Positions 37,232-47,439 are shown, counted from the first letter of the stretch. The stretch: DNA of 64,000 nt from Pseudomonas sediminis (GCF_039555755.1 NZ_CP154631.1:2542001-2606000); one strand, 5' to 3'. The notes: a model not told the origin generated them from the letters alone. Translations and numbers: made by a program.

Positions 37232-38591
37232 GGGCGGTCTCTCCTGCTGGCAGTGGGGGGAACCATTGGTCGCGGCGACTCAAGTGCCAAGCATAGCCAC
37301 CCAGTATGATGCTGCGCAGCCCCATGAAGGCCAGAAATGCCAACCACAGCCCGTGGTTGCCCAGACTTTGCAGCCACCAGCCCAGCGGCAGCGTCAACGC
37401 CAGGGCGATGAGCATGGCGTCGCGCATTTCCCGGGCGCGGGTGGCGCCGATGAACAGGCCATCAAGCAAATAGCTCCAAACCGCCAGCAAAGGCAGCAAC
37501 GCCAGATAAGGCAGGAAGTTCAGAGCCAGTTCGCGGACCTCGGCAATGTTTGTGAGCATGCCGACGAACCAGTGCCCGCCGAGTAGGAAGAACAGCGCAA
37601 AGCCGGCGCTGGCCAGCAGTGACCAAGTGCCGGCCACCAATAGCGAGCGACGTAGCGCATCGCGATCTCGCGCACCAAGGGCATGGCCGCACAGGGCTTC
37701 GACGGCATGCGCGAGGCCGTCCAGGGCGTAAGCGGTCAGGGTCAGACCATTGAGCAGCAGTGCGTTGGCCGCCACCGTGGCATCGCCCAGGCGCGTGCCT
37801 TTCACGGTGATCAGAAAGAACACCAGTTGCAGCGCCAGGGTGCGGATGAAGATATCGCGGTTGACTGCCAGCAATGGGTGCCAGTTGCTCCAGCGTTTCA
37901 GCGCGCTGCTGTCGAGGCGGCCGGGATAGCGTGCCAGCGCGCTGCGGGCCAGCCACAGGCCGAGCAGGGCGCCGCTCCATTCGGCGATCACCGAGGCCCA
38001 GGCCGCACCGGCCACGCCCCATTCGAGACCGAGCACGAATAGCAGGTCGAGCGCCACGTTGATCAGGTTGGCAGTCATCAGAATGGCCAGCGGGCCTCGC
38101 GCGCTCTGCGTGCCCAGCAGCCAGCCGATCAGGGCATAGGTCGCCAGGCTCGCGGGCAGGCCGAACAGGCGAATCTGAAAGTACTGGCGCGCCAACTGAT
38201 CCAGCTCGGCGGAGGGTTGCATCAGGCTCAGCGCCGCACCGCTCAACGGCAGTGCCAGCAGGCCCAGCAGCAAGGCCATGAACACGCCCAGCCCGAGCCC
38301 CTGCACCAGCACCTGGCGCAGGGCGCTGCCGTCCTCGCGACCTGCGGCCTGGGCCGCGAAGCCGGTACTGCCCATGCGCAGAAAACCCATCGCCCAGGTC
38401 AGGAGGGTATAGAGGCTGCCGCCTACCGCTACGGCCGCCAACTGGTGGGCATGCGGCAAGTGGCCGACCACGGCGGTATCGACCAGCGCCACCATGGGCA
38501 CTGACAGGTTGGAGAGAATCATCGGGGCGGCCAGGGCCCAGACCTTTCTCTGGGTCGGCGCGTGGCGCCAGGCTTCGAACAGGGCGTGCAT
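37218..38591 (-). CDS. MATE family efflux transporter (DinF-like)
   Basis: A 457-aa inner-membrane transporter with about 12 helices, in the MATE family, DinF branch, moving drugs or metabolites against H+ or Na+. The N-terminal block KVWALAAPMILSNLSVPMVA then LVDTAVVGHLPHAHQLAAVA is the family start. The mid-protein half repeat contains ALLLNGLTLTAYALDGLAHA and VEALCGHALGARDRDALRRS, typical of DinF proteins. It is divergent from the alpha-2-macroglobulin gene across a 145-bp gap. The substrate cannot be told from sequence. Confidence 0.92.
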   Translation of the reverse strand: MHALFEAWRHAPTQRKVWALAAPMILSNLSVPMVALVDTAVVGHLPHAHQLAAVAVGGSLYTLLTWAMGFLRMGSTGFAAQAAGREDGSALRQVLVQGLGLGVFMALLLGLLALPLSGAALSLMQPSAELDQLARQYFQIRLFGLPASLATYALIGWLLGTQSARGPLAILMTANLINVALDLLFVLGLEWGVAGAAWASVIAEWSGALLGLWLARSALARYPGRLDSSALKRWSNWHPLLAVNRDIFIRTLALQLVFFLITVKGTRLGDATVAANALLLNGLTLTAYALDGLAHAVEALCGHALGARDRDALRRSLLVAGTWSLLASAGFALFFLLGGHWFVGMLTNIAEVRELALNFLPYLALLPLLAVWSYLLDGLFIGATRAREMRDAMLIALALTLPLGWWLQSLGNHGLWLAFLAFMGLRSIILGGYAWHLSRRDQWFPPLPAGETAHAQR

Positions 38592-38736
38592 GGGGGCTTC
38601 CGTTCCAGCAAAGCGCCGATTATAGGCACAGGGTGGACTGTGCGCAGCTTGGCGGATTTCGTCGCTTCGCCTCGTCGGCGCAGTAGCCGCTCGGCTATAG
38701 TATCGGCCTTCGCGCCCCTACTCTCCGGAGCCCGCA

Positions 38737-41700
38737 ATGCCGAACAAAGGACTGCTTCTGGCCTTGGTGCTGAGCCTGCTCAGCGCCTGTGATTCTTCTG
38801 AACCTCCTGCCACGGTGACACCCGCCGCTCCTGCTGCGCAGCAGCCGCAGGCGCCCAAACCAGCAGTCGATCGCGACGCGCTGGCCAAGCGCTATGCCGG
38901 ACGCGAGCTGGAAGTGGTCGACGTTTCCGAGGTGCAGCTCGACGGTGCCAGTGCACTGTCGGTGACCTTCTCCATCCCGCTGGACCCCGACCAGCCCTTC
39001 GCCGAACGCCTGCACCTGGTCGACAGCACGGCCGGCAAGGTAGACGGCGCCTGGGAGCTGACCGACAACCTCAGCGAGCTGCGCCTGCGCCACCTGGAGC
39101 CGCAGCGCAAGCTGGTGCTAACCATCGATGCCGGCCTGAAATCGATCAATGGCGGCAAGCTCGCCAAAGAGCAGGTCAGCCGCTTCGAAACCCGCGATCT
39201 GCAGGCCAGCGTCGGTTTCGCCAGCCGTGGCTCGCTGCTGCCGACCCGACTGGCCGAAGGCCTGCCGGTGATCGCGCTGAACGTCGACAAGGTCAACGTC
39301 GAGTTCTTCCGCATCAAGCCCGAGGCGCTACCGCGCTTCCTGTCCCGCTGGGGCCGGGCCAGCAACCTGGATACCTGGGAGGCGCGCGAACTGCTGCCGA
39401 TGGCCGATTTGGTCTATGGCGGACGCTTCGACCTCAACCCGGCGCGCAATACCCGTGAAACCTTGCTGCTGCCCATCGCCGGCCTGGAGCCGTTCAAGCA
39501 GCCGGGCGTGTACCTGGCGGTGATGCGTGAGGCCGGCAGCTACAGCTACTCGCAGCCGGCGACGCTGTTCTCCCTGAGTGATATCGGCCTGTCCGCGCAT
39601 CGTTACCGCGACCGTCTCGACGTGTTCACCCAGGCGCTCGAAGGTGGCAAGGCGCAGTCCGGCGTGCAGCTCGAGCTGCTCGATGGTGAAGGCGCGCTGC
39701 TCGCTGAAGGCAAGACCGATTCGGCTGGCCATGCGCAACTGCCCTTGCCGGAAAAGGCTCAGGTGCTGGTGGCCAAGCAGGACGAACAGACCAGCCTGCT
39801 GCGCTTGAACACACCGGCGCTGGACCTGGCCGAATTCGACATCACCGGGCCCAAGGCACATGCCCTGCAATTCTTCGTGTTCGGCCCGCGCGATCTGTAT
39901 CGCCCTGGCGAAACCGTGCTGCTCAATGGCCTGCTGCGTGACGCCGACGGCAGCCCGGTCAAGGCTCAGCCGGTCAGCGTCGAGGTGCGCCGCCCGGACG
40001 AGCAGATCAGCCGCAAGTTCGTCTGGAATGCCGGCGATGACGGCCTCTATCAGTATCAACTGCCGCTCGCCGAAGAGGCCCCGACTGGCCGCTGGCAACT
40101 GTTGCTCGACCTGGGTGACGGCAACCCGCAGCTCTACGAATTCCTCGTCGAGGACTTCCTGCCCGAGCGCATGGCCCTGGAGCTCAAGGGCCAGGAGCAG
40201 CCTTACGCGCCGAGCGACAGCGCCGAGTTCGCGGTGACTGGCCGCTACCTCTACGGTGCCCCGGCCGCCGGCAACCGCCTGACCGGGCAACTCTACGTGC
40301 GTCCGCTGCGTGAGGCGGTGGCGAGCTTGCCGGGCTATCAGTTCGGCGACATCACCGAGGCCGACCTGAGCCAGGACCAGGAACTCGACGAGCAGAATCT
40401 GGATGACCAGGGCCGCGCCGTGCTGCGCCCGGAAAATCGCTGGAGCGACGCCAAGTCGCCGCTGCGCCTGATCCTCCAGGCCAGCCTGCAAGAGGCCGGT
40501 GGTCGCCCGATCACTCGCCGCATCATCCAGCCGGTATGGCCGGCCGAGCGTTTGCCGGGCTTGCGTGGGCTGTTCGACGGCGAGGAAGTCGACGCCGATA
40601 GCCTGGCCGAGTTCGAAATCCTCGTAGCCGATGCTGCTGGCAACAAGCTGGCGGCCGACAACCTCAACGTGCGCCTGGTGCGCGAACGCCGCGACTACTT
40701 CTGGAGCTTCTCCGACGGTGAAGGCTGGCGTCACAACTACAACGAGAAATTCCTCACCCTCAGCGACGAGCCGCTGAAGATCGCTGCCGGTGGGACTGCC
40801 AAAGTCAGCTTCCCGGTGGAGTGGGGCCCGTATCGGGTTGAGGTTGTAGACAGCCAGACCGGTCTGGTCAGCAGCCTGCGTTTCTGGGCCGGCTACCGCT
40901 GGCAAGACAACGCCGATGGCGGCGCAGTGCGCCCGGACCAGGTCAAACTGGCGCTGGACAAGCCTGCCTACGCCGCGGGCGAGGTGGCCAAGATCACCGT
41001 CACCCCGCCGGCTGCCGGCAATGGCTACCTGCTGGTCGAGTCCAGCGAGGGGCCGCTGTGGTGGCAGGAAATTAGCGTACCGGCCGAGGGTAAGACCTTC
41101 GAGCTGCCCATCGACAAGAAATGGGCGCGTCATGACCTCTATCTCAGTGCTTTGGTGGTTCGTCCCGGCGAGCGCAAGGCACAGGTCACGCCCAAGCGTG
41201 CCGTCGGCCTGCTGCACCTGCCGCTGGAGCGCGCTCCGCGCAAGCTGGCAGTCAGCCTGGACGCACCGGAGAAGATGCGTCCCAAGCAGCCGCTGAAGGT
41301 CAAGGTCAGCGCGCGCAATGCCGACGGCAGCATCCCTGACAAGGTGCATGTACTGGTCGCCGCGGTGGACGTGGGCATCCTCAATATCACCAGTTATGCC
41401 ACGCCCGATCCTTTCGCCAACTTCTTCGGGCGCAAGGCCTACGGCGCTGACCAGCTGGACATCTATGGCCAACTGATCGAAGCGCAGGGGCGTGTCGCCA
41501 GCCTGGCCTTCGGTGGTGATGCCGGCCTTGCCGCCGGTGGCAAACGCCCGGATACCAGTGTGCTGATCGTCGCCCTGCAGAGCGATGCGCTGAAGCTGAA
41601 CGACAAAGGCGAGGGCGAAGTCAGTCTGGATATCCCCGACTTCAACGGTGAGCTGCGCCTGATGGCGCAGGCCTGGACCGACGAGCGCTTCGGCATGGCC

Positions 41701-43635
41701 GAGGCCAAGACGGTGGTGGCCGCGCCGCTGATCGCCGAACTGTCGATGCCGCGCTTCCTTGCCGGTGGTGACGAAACCACGCTGGCGCTGGATCTGACCA
41801 ACCTGTCCGGCAGCGAGCAGAAGCTCGACGTGCAACTGGGCGTGGAGGGCCAGCTGCGCCTGCTCGGCAAGGGTGAGTCGCCGATCAGCCTGAAGGATGG
41901 TCAGCGCACTACCTTGCGCATTCCGGTGCGCGCCGAAGGTGGTCTGGGCCAGGGCCGTATCCATGTCGAGGTGCAGGGCCTGGCTCTGCCGAACGAGGAT
42001 CTGGCCGACTTCAGCCGCGAGTGGACGCTGGGTATTCGCCCGGCCTATCCGGCGCAGCTGCAGCACTTCCGTGCGGTACTGGGGGAGGGCGAGCCGTGGA
42101 GCATGCCGGCGGGCACCCTCAATCAGTTCGAACCTGCCGGGCTGGAGGCCGTGTTGGCGCTGTCGAGCCGACCGCCTCTGAATCTCGGTGAGCAGATCCG
42201 CGCGCTCAAGGCTTACCCCTATGGCTGTCTGGAACAGACCACCAGTGGCCTGTATCCGTCGCTCTACGCTGACGCTGCGAGCCTCAAGCGCCTCGGCCTG
42301 GAAGGCGAGCCGGACGAGCAACGGCGCAAGAGCATCGAGCTGGGTATCGAGCGTCTGCTCGGCATGCAGCGTCACAGTGGCGGCTTCGGCCTGTGGAGCG
42401 CCGAGAGTGAAGAGGAATACTGGCTCACCGCCTATGTCACCGACTTCCTCCTGCGTGCTCGCGAGCAGGGCTTTGGCGTACCGCCAGAGGCCCTGAAGAA
42501 GGCCAACGACCGCCTGCTGCGCTACCTGCAGCAGAGCAGTCTGATTGAAGCCAGCTACAGCCAGGACTTCGCTCACACCCGCTTCGCCGTGCAGGCCTAC
42601 GCTGGCTACGTGCTGGCGCGCAGTCAACAGGCGCCGCTGGGCGCGCTACGCAGCCTGTTCGACCGTCGTAACGACGCCCGCTCCGGTTTGCCGCTGGTGC
42701 AACTGGCCGCCGCATTGAAGCTGATGGGCGATGCACCACGTGCCGAGCAGGCGTTGAATCAGGGCTTGATCCAACAACGCGATGGCGAACGCTGGATGGC
42801 CGATTACGGCAGTCCGCTGCGTGACCAGGCGCTGATTCTCGCCCTGTTGGAAGAGCATGATCTGGCTGCCGGCCAGCGCGAGCAGCGTCTGTTCAACCTG
42901 GCAGATGAGCTGGCAGGTCAGCGCTGGTTGTCGACCCAGGAGCGCAACTCGCTGTTCCTCGCCGGTCGCGGCATTCTCGGCAAACCCGAGCAGACCTGGA
43001 GCGCCAAGCTGGCCAGCGGCGCCTTCCAGTTCGACCTGAGCAACCAGCAGCCCGGCATCAAGCTGGAGCGTGCGGAGCTGGCCGAACCGCTGAGCGTGAG
43101 CAACGCCGGCAGCGCTACCTTGTATCAGCAACTGACCCTGTCCGGTTACCTGAGCCAGGCGCCGCGCGCCGGTGGTGAGAACCTCAGCATCGAGCGCGAA
43201 TACCTCGGTATGGATGGTCGCCCGCTCGATTTGCAGCGCCTGGACAGCGGCGAACTGGTGCTGGTGCACCTGGCCGTGCGCGCCAAGCAGCGTGTGCCGG
43301 ATGCCCTGGTCGTTGACCTGCTCCCGGCTGGCCTGGAGCTGGAGAACCAGAACCTGGCGCAAAGCGCGGCGAGCCTCGATGACGCCGGCAGCAACGTCAA
43401 GGAGTGGCGTCGGTCGATGCAGAACGCGCGGATCAAGCATCAGGAATATCGTGGCGACCGCTACGTGGCCGCCGTGGATGTGGAGGAGTACGGCACCACC
43501 CATCTGCTCTACCTGGCCCGTGCGGTGACGCCGGGCAGCTACCGCGTACCGCCACCGCAGGTCGAATCCATGTACCGCCCGAGCTGGCAGGCACTGGGTA
43601 GTGCGCCGGATAGTCTGGTGGTGAGGGGGCGCTAA
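38737..43635 (+). CDS. Bacterial alpha-2-macroglobulin lipoprotein (YfhM type)
   Basis: A 1632-aa periplasmic lipoprotein thought to trap foreign proteases. The signal ends in the lipobox LLSAC (C18), and the residue after it is Asp, which in E. coli keeps lipoproteins in the inner membrane. MG-type beta domains follow (for example the block starting QFFVFGPRDLYRPGETVLLN near 375). The thioester motif is intact: YPYGCLEQTT with C1164 and Q1167, in the all-helical thioester domain. The C-terminal receptor-like region ends at 43635. It is followed 68 bp later by pbpC. This gene pair is conserved in E. coli, where PBP1C is thought to repair peptidoglycan while the macroglobulin protects the breach. 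Confidence 0.95.
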   Translation: MPNKGLLLALVLSLLSACDSSEPPATVTPAAPAAQQPQAPKPAVDRDALAKRYAGRELEVVDVSEVQLDGASALSVTFSIPLDPDQPFAERLHLVDSTAGKVDGAWELTDNLSELRLRHLEPQRKLVLTIDAGLKSINGGKLAKEQVSRFETRDLQASVGFASRGSLLPTRLAEGLPVIALNVDKVNVEFFRIKPEALPRFLSRWGRASNLDTWEARELLPMADLVYGGRFDLNPARNTRETLLLPIAGLEPFKQPGVYLAVMREAGSYSYSQPATLFSLSDIGLSAHRYRDRLDVFTQALEGGKAQSGVQLELLDGEGALLAEGKTDSAGHAQLPLPEKAQVLVAKQDEQTSLLRLNTPALDLAEFDITGPKAHALQFFVFGPRDLYRPGETVLLNGLLRDADGSPVKAQPVSVEVRRPDEQISRKFVWNAGDDGLYQYQLPLAEEAPTGRWQLLLDLGDGNPQLYEFLVEDFLPERMALELKGQEQPYAPSDSAEFAVTGRYLYGAPAAGNRLTGQLYVRPLREAVASLPGYQFGDITEADLSQDQELDEQNLDDQGRAVLRPENRWSDAKSPLRLILQASLQEAGGRPITRRIIQPVWPAERLPGLRGLFDGEEVDADSLAEFEILVADAAGNKLAADNLNVRLVRERRDYFWSFSDGEGWRHNYNEKFLTLSDEPLKIAAGGTAKVSFPVEWGPYRVEVVDSQTGLVSSLRFWAGYRWQDNADGGAVRPDQVKLALDKPAYAAGEVAKITVTPPAAGNGYLLVESSEGPLWWQEISVPAEGKTFELPIDKKWARHDLYLSALVVRPGERKAQVTPKRAVGLLHLPLERAPRKLAVSLDAPEKMRPKQPLKVKVSARNADGSIPDKVHVLVAAVDVGILNITSYATPDPFANFFGRKAYGADQLDIYGQLIEAQGRVASLAFGGDAGLAAGGKRPDTSVLIVALQSDALKLNDKGEGEVSLDIPDFNGELRLMAQAWTDERFGMAEAKTVVAAPLIAELSMPRFLAGGDETTLALDLTNLSGSEQKLDVQLGVEGQLRLLGKGESPISLKDGQRTTLRIPVRAEGGLGQGRIHVEVQGLALPNEDLADFSREWTLGIRPAYPAQLQHFRAVLGEGEPWSMPAGTLNQFEPAGLEAVLALSSRPPLNLGEQIRALKAYPYGCLEQTTSGLYPSLYADAASLKRLGLEGEPDEQRRKSIELGIERLLGMQRHSGGFGLWSAESEEEYWLTAYVTDFLLRAREQGFGVPPEALKKANDRLLRYLQQSSLIEASYSQDFAHTRFAVQAYAGYVLARSQQAPLGALRSLFDRRNDARSGLPLVQLAAALKLMGDAPRAEQALNQGLIQQRDGERWMADYGSPLRDQALILALLEEHDLAAGQREQRLFNLADELAGQRWLSTQERNSLFLAGRGILGKPEQTWSAKLASGAFQFDLSNQQPGIKLERAELAEPLSVSNAGSATLYQQLTLSGYLSQAPRAGGENLSIEREYLGMDGRPLDLQRLDSGELVLVHLAVRAKQRVPDALVVDLLPAGLELENQNLAQSAASLDDAGSNVKEWRRSMQNARIKHQEYRGDRYVAAVDVEEYGTTHLLYLARAVTPGSYRVPPPQVESMYRPSWQALGSAPDSLVVRGR

Positions 43636-43641
43636 AAGCGA

Positions 43642-43690
43642 TCCCGGATTCATTTGGGCTACAGTCTGCGTAGCCCGGATGAATCCGGGA
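43642..43690. repeat. Inverted REP pair, GTAGCCCGGAT family
   Basis: Minus unit 43642–43662 (TCCCGGATTCATTTGGGCTA) and plus unit 43670–43690 (GTAGCCCGGATGAATCCGGG) face away from each other with GTAG heads inward. It separates the macroglobulin gene from pbpC inside a likely operon. Confidence 0.8.
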
Positions 43691-43703
43691 GCTTGTACTG
43701 ACC

Positions 43704-46028
43704 ATGCCATTCAAACGCTGGCGGCGTTGGCTGCTGATCCTCCTGCTCCCCCTGACCCTGCTCTGGCTAGCCGACCAACTCTTTCCACTACCCCTGCCCG
43801 AGGATGATCTGGCGCGGGTGGTGCTGGCCGAGGACGGCACGCCGTTGTGGCGCTTCGCTGACCGTGATGGCGTATGGCGCTACCCGGTGACGCCCGAAGA
43901 GGTCTCGCCCTATTACCTGGAAGCGCTGCTGACCTACGAGGACCGCTGGTTTCGCCAGCACCCTGGGGTCAATCCGTTGGCGTTGGGGCGCGCGGCCTGG
44001 CAGAACCTCACGGGCGGGCGCGTGGTGTCCGGCGGCAGTACGCTGTCGATGCAGGTGGCGCGGCTGCTCGATCCGCATGGGCGTGACCTGCCCGGCAAGC
44101 TCAAGCAACTGTGGCGCACGGCGCAGTTGGAATGGCACCTGTCCAAGGACGAAATCCTCACCCTGTACCTGAACCGTGCGCCTTTCGGTGGCACCCTCGA
44201 GGGCGTGGCGGCGGCAAGCTGGAGTTACCTGGGCAAGCCGCCGAGCCAACTGACCCGTGCCGATGCCGCGTTGCTCGCGGTGCTGCCGCAGGCGCCCAGC
44301 CGTTTGCGTCCGGACCGCCATCCTGAGCGCGCCCAGGCCGCACGTGACAAGGTGCTGCGGCGCCTGGGCGAGTTTCAGGTGTGGCCCCAGTCCCAGGTAG
44401 ACGAAGCGCTGGAGGAGCCAGTGTTTCTCGCGCCGCGCCGTGAGCCAAGCCTCGCGCCCTTGCTGGCGCGGCGGCTGAACCGTGCCGGCAGCCCACCACT
44501 GATTCGCACCACTCTCGATGCCGGCTTGCAGCTGCGCCTGGAAGATCTGCTGCTGGGCTGGCGCGCGCGCCTGCCAGAGCGCACCTCGGCGGCGATTCTG
44601 GTGGTCGAGCACGAGAGCATGGCGGTGCGTGCCTACCTTGGATCGGTGGATATAGCTGATACCTCGCGCTTCGGTCACGTCGACATGGTTCGCGCCCTGC
44701 GCTCGCCGGGCTCGACGCTGAAGCCCTTTCTCTATGGCATGGCCCTGGATGCCGGGCTGATTCATTCCGAGTCGCTGCTACAGGATGTGCCGCGACACTA
44801 TGGCGACTACCGGCCCGGCAACTTCGCCGCCGGCTTCATCGGTCCGGTATCGGCCAGCGAGGCGCTGGCCACCTCGCTCAATTTACCGGCGGTGCAGTTG
44901 CTCGAAGCCTATGGGCCGAAACGCTTTACCGGCGAGCTGCGCAGTGCCGGTGTGCCTATTCGCCTGCCAGCGCTGGCAGAGCCGAATCTGGCACTGATCC
45001 TCGGTGGCGGCGGTTCGCGCCTGGAGTCGCTGGTGGCAGGCTACAGCGCCTTCGCGCGCGGTGGCATGGCGGCCAAGCCGCGCCTGCAGCCGGATGATGA
45101 ACTGCGCGAGCGGCGCCTGCTGTCGCCCGGCTCGGCCTGGATCATCAGGCGCATTCTCAGCGGTCAGGCGCGTCCTGATCGTGACCCGCGCGCCTACCTG
45201 GCGCAGCGCCCGACCCTGGCCTGGAAAACCGGCACCAGCTACGGCTTTCGCGATGCCTGGGCCATCGGCGTCGGCCCGCGTCACCTGATCGGTATCTGGA
45301 TCGGTCGCCCGGATGGCACGCCGGTGCCTGGCCAGTTCGGCCTGGCCTCCGCTGCGCCACTGCTGCTGCAGGTTCACGATCTGCTGGTCAACCGCGACAG
45401 CCAGCGCGGCATTGCCACACCGCCCGATCCACAACCTGCCGAGGTGGGTGTGGCGGCCATCTGCTGGCCATTGGGGCAGCCGATGAGCAGGGACGACCCC
45501 AACTGCCGGCGCCTGCGTTTCGCCTGGACGCTCGAAGGCACAACGCCACCCACGCTGCTGGCAGCCGATCAGCCACTGGGGAACGGGTTGCGCGAGCGCT
45601 ATTGGGTCAATGCCCAAGGGCTGCGCGTCGGTTCAGGTTGTGCCGGGGCCGAAGCGCGTGAACTGGCCTTGTGGCCGGCACCGCTGGAGCCCTGGTTGCC
45701 GCGCCGGGAGCGGCGTACCGCGCGCTTGCCACATATCGATGCGAGCTGCCCGCCACCACAGAGCAGTCAGGTGTCACCGCTGTCCATCGTCGGTGTGCGC
45801 AATGGCGATCGCTTGCGTCGGCCGCAAGGCAGTCAAGAACCGCTAAGGCTCAATCTTTCGGCCCTGGGCGGCAGCGGTCGGCGCTGGTGGTTCCTCGATG
45901 GCCAACCTATTGGAGAGAGCACTCAGGATGCTCCCTTCAACCACGCGTTCGCCAGTGGCCGGCATCAACTGAGTGTGCTCGACGAAGGCGGCCAGACCGC
46001 TCGTCTGGAATTTAGCGTAGGGCCCTGA
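43704..46028 (+). CDS. pbpC: Penicillin-binding protein 1C
   Basis: A 774-aa bifunctional class A PBP. One membrane helix (about 9–25) is followed by the glycosyltransferase domain with catalytic E79 in LTYEDRWFRQHPGVNP and the GGSTLSMQVARLL motif. The transpeptidase domain has the serine in S337-T-L-K340, SLN in TSLNLPAVQL and KTG in WKTGTSYGFRDAWAIG. The C-terminal PBP1C-specific beta domain (about 690–774) ends EGGQTARLEFSV. All catalytic residues are present. It sits behind the macroglobulin gene as in E. coli yfhM–pbpC. Confidence 0.95.
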   Translation: MPFKRWRRWLLILLLPLTLLWLADQLFPLPLPEDDLARVVLAEDGTPLWRFADRDGVWRYPVTPEEVSPYYLEALLTYEDRWFRQHPGVNPLALGRAAWQNLTGGRVVSGGSTLSMQVARLLDPHGRDLPGKLKQLWRTAQLEWHLSKDEILTLYLNRAPFGGTLEGVAAASWSYLGKPPSQLTRADAALLAVLPQAPSRLRPDRHPERAQAARDKVLRRLGEFQVWPQSQVDEALEEPVFLAPRREPSLAPLLARRLNRAGSPPLIRTTLDAGLQLRLEDLLLGWRARLPERTSAAILVVEHESMAVRAYLGSVDIADTSRFGHVDMVRALRSPGSTLKPFLYGMALDAGLIHSESLLQDVPRHYGDYRPGNFAAGFIGPVSASEALATSLNLPAVQLLEAYGPKRFTGELRSAGVPIRLPALAEPNLALILGGGGSRLESLVAGYSAFARGGMAAKPRLQPDDELRERRLLSPGSAWIIRRILSGQARPDRDPRAYLAQRPTLAWKTGTSYGFRDAWAIGVGPRHLIGIWIGRPDGTPVPGQFGLASAAPLLLQVHDLLVNRDSQRGIATPPDPQPAEVGVAAICWPLGQPMSRDDPNCRRLRFAWTLEGTTPPTLLAADQPLGNGLRERYWVNAQGLRVGSGCAGAEARELALWPAPLEPWLPRRERRTARLPHIDASCPPPQSSQVSPLSIVGVRNGDRLRRPQGSQEPLRLNLSALGGSGRRWWFLDGQPIGESTQDAPFNHAFASGRHQLSVLDEGGQTARLEFSVGP

Positions 46029-46140
46029 GATCTGAGTTTCCAGGTGTCGGCCGCTCTGGCCTGAGCTGCCTGGCCGATGGTCTAACCGGGCAGATGGGCA
46101 AGTTCCGCCTTTAGTCGTGATGGGCTTTGTAAGATGCCGT

Positions 46141-46176
46141 GCACACCACTTATCCCTCCGGAACACGCTGGTGTGC
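46141..46176. terminator. Inverted repeat between convergent pbpC and GGDEF genes
   Basis: GCACACCA (46141–46148) and TGGTGTGC (46169–46176) are exact inverted copies 20 bp apart in the 211-bp convergent gap. There is no U-run on either strand, so a terminator role is only possible; a decayed REP pair is an alternative. The rest of the gap shows nothing identifiable. Confidence 0.4.
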
Positions 46177-46239
46177 GCCGCCTGGGCAGCCCCGCTGCAC
46201 CTTACCTAAATCGGTACGTGATCTTAACGCCAGCGCGCC

Positions 46240-47367
46240 TTAGTGATCGGCCGCAACCAGACGATTGCGACCCTCGCGTTTGGCGCGGTAGAGCGCGCCA
46301 TCCACGCGCTTGAAGAAGGCGTCGGCGTTGCAGTCACGGCGACTGTTGAAGCAGCCGACGCCCAGGCTGGTGGTCAGCTCCAACTGCTGGTCGGCCAGTC
46401 GCAATCCTTCCGCTTCCAGTTCCTTGCGAAAGTGCTCGGCCAGATCCCAGGCCTGGGCCAATGTGGTGCCTGGCAGCAGCACGCCGAACTCTTCGCCACC
46501 CAGGCGCAGCAGTGCGTCGGCATCGCGGCGAAACACCTTGCGCATGCGTTCGGCGAAGGCGCTCAGGCAGGCATCGCCACCGGTGTGACCGTGTTCATCG
46601 TTGACCTTCTTGAAGAAGTCGATATCCATCAGTACCAGCGACAGCGGCTCGCCCTGGCGCACTGCATTGGCCACCAGGCTGGGAAACAGGTTATTGAACT
46701 GATAGCGGTTGCCGAGCTGGGTCAGGCTGTCGGTGCGACTGAGCAGGTCCAACTGGCTTTGCTGCTCCAGCAGCTTGAGCTCCAGATTGATGGTGGCGCG
46801 GTACTCGCGATGGTTACGCCCTAATACCAGAATCAGATAGCTGAGATAGAAGATCAGAGTGATCAGCATCGCGTGCCTCTGCTGCCAGTTCAGCGCCATC
46901 ACTGCCAGGCCCGGCAGATAGAGCAGGGCCAGCGCCAGGAGTGCGCGGCCGCGGCGCATGGCGAAGTTGAAGGTCATCGCCGTGGCGAAGGCCACCGTGG
47001 CCAGGGTGGCGATCATTTCCGAGTCGTTGTAGGCGTTGCTGTATACCGCTAGCGCATGGGCCTGGCCCCAGCACAGCGAGGTCAGGAGAATCAGGCCCCA
47101 GTGACGGTCGAGCCAGCGCTGCAACTGCTCGGGGTTTTCGAGGCCGTCAGGGCGGTGCAGCAGTCGCGCGGCCAGCAGTGCAGCGAACAGCAGGCAGCCC
47201 AGCACCCCGCTGAACATCAGGCTGCCGGGCGCTGCGCTGAAGGCCCAGGTCAGCAGCCAGGCCAGAAAATAGAATAAGCCACCCAGGCGCGTGCGGATGC
47301 GGGTGTCATCCACTTCGCGCCACAGGGCGAAGGTATTGGGTTGGCGCGGTACTTCGGCGTCGGTCAT
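46240..47367 (-). CDS. Membrane-bound GGDEF diguanylate cyclase
   Basis: A 375-aa protein with about six membrane helices (roughly 28–190: LGGLFYFLAWLLTWAFSAAP, VLGCLLFAALLAARLL, LILLTSLCWGQAHALAVY, ATLATVAFATAMTFNFAM, ALLALALLYLPGLAVMAL, ITLIFYLSYLILVLG) resembling a MASE-type sensor, then a GGDEF domain with GGEEF at 290–294 and an inhibitory RxxD site (R281–D284). The start at 47367 is preferred because the longer upstream frame has no membrane or family similarity. It makes c-di-GMP in response to an unknown membrane signal. Two CTTTTTGTGAT repeats lie upstream. Confidence 0.88.
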   Translation of the reverse strand: MTDAEVPRQPNTFALWREVDDTRIRTRLGGLFYFLAWLLTWAFSAAPGSLMFSGVLGCLLFAALLAARLLHRPDGLENPEQLQRWLDRHWGLILLTSLCWGQAHALAVYSNAYNDSEMIATLATVAFATAMTFNFAMRRGRALLALALLYLPGLAVMALNWQQRHAMLITLIFYLSYLILVLGRNHREYRATINLELKLLEQQSQLDLLSRTDSLTQLGNRYQFNNLFPSLVANAVRQGEPLSLVLMDIDFFKKVNDEHGHTGGDACLSAFAERMRKVFRRDADALLRLGGEEFGVLLPGTTLAQAWDLAEHFRKELEAEGLRLADQQLELTTSLGVGCFNSRRDCNADAFFKRVDGALYRAKREGRNRLVAADH

Positions 47368-47439
47368 CGTTTTCGGCCTGTCACCGCTGGCGGCCACCTC
47401 CGGGCCGTCGCAGGCGACGTCAGAACCTTCTCCACGGGG

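Noticed and set aside
39328..42627. A 1099-aa minus-strand frame inside the alpha-2-macroglobulin gene
   Set aside because: Fully antisense to a gene with an intact lipobox and thioester motif; the composition is typical of a shadow frame.
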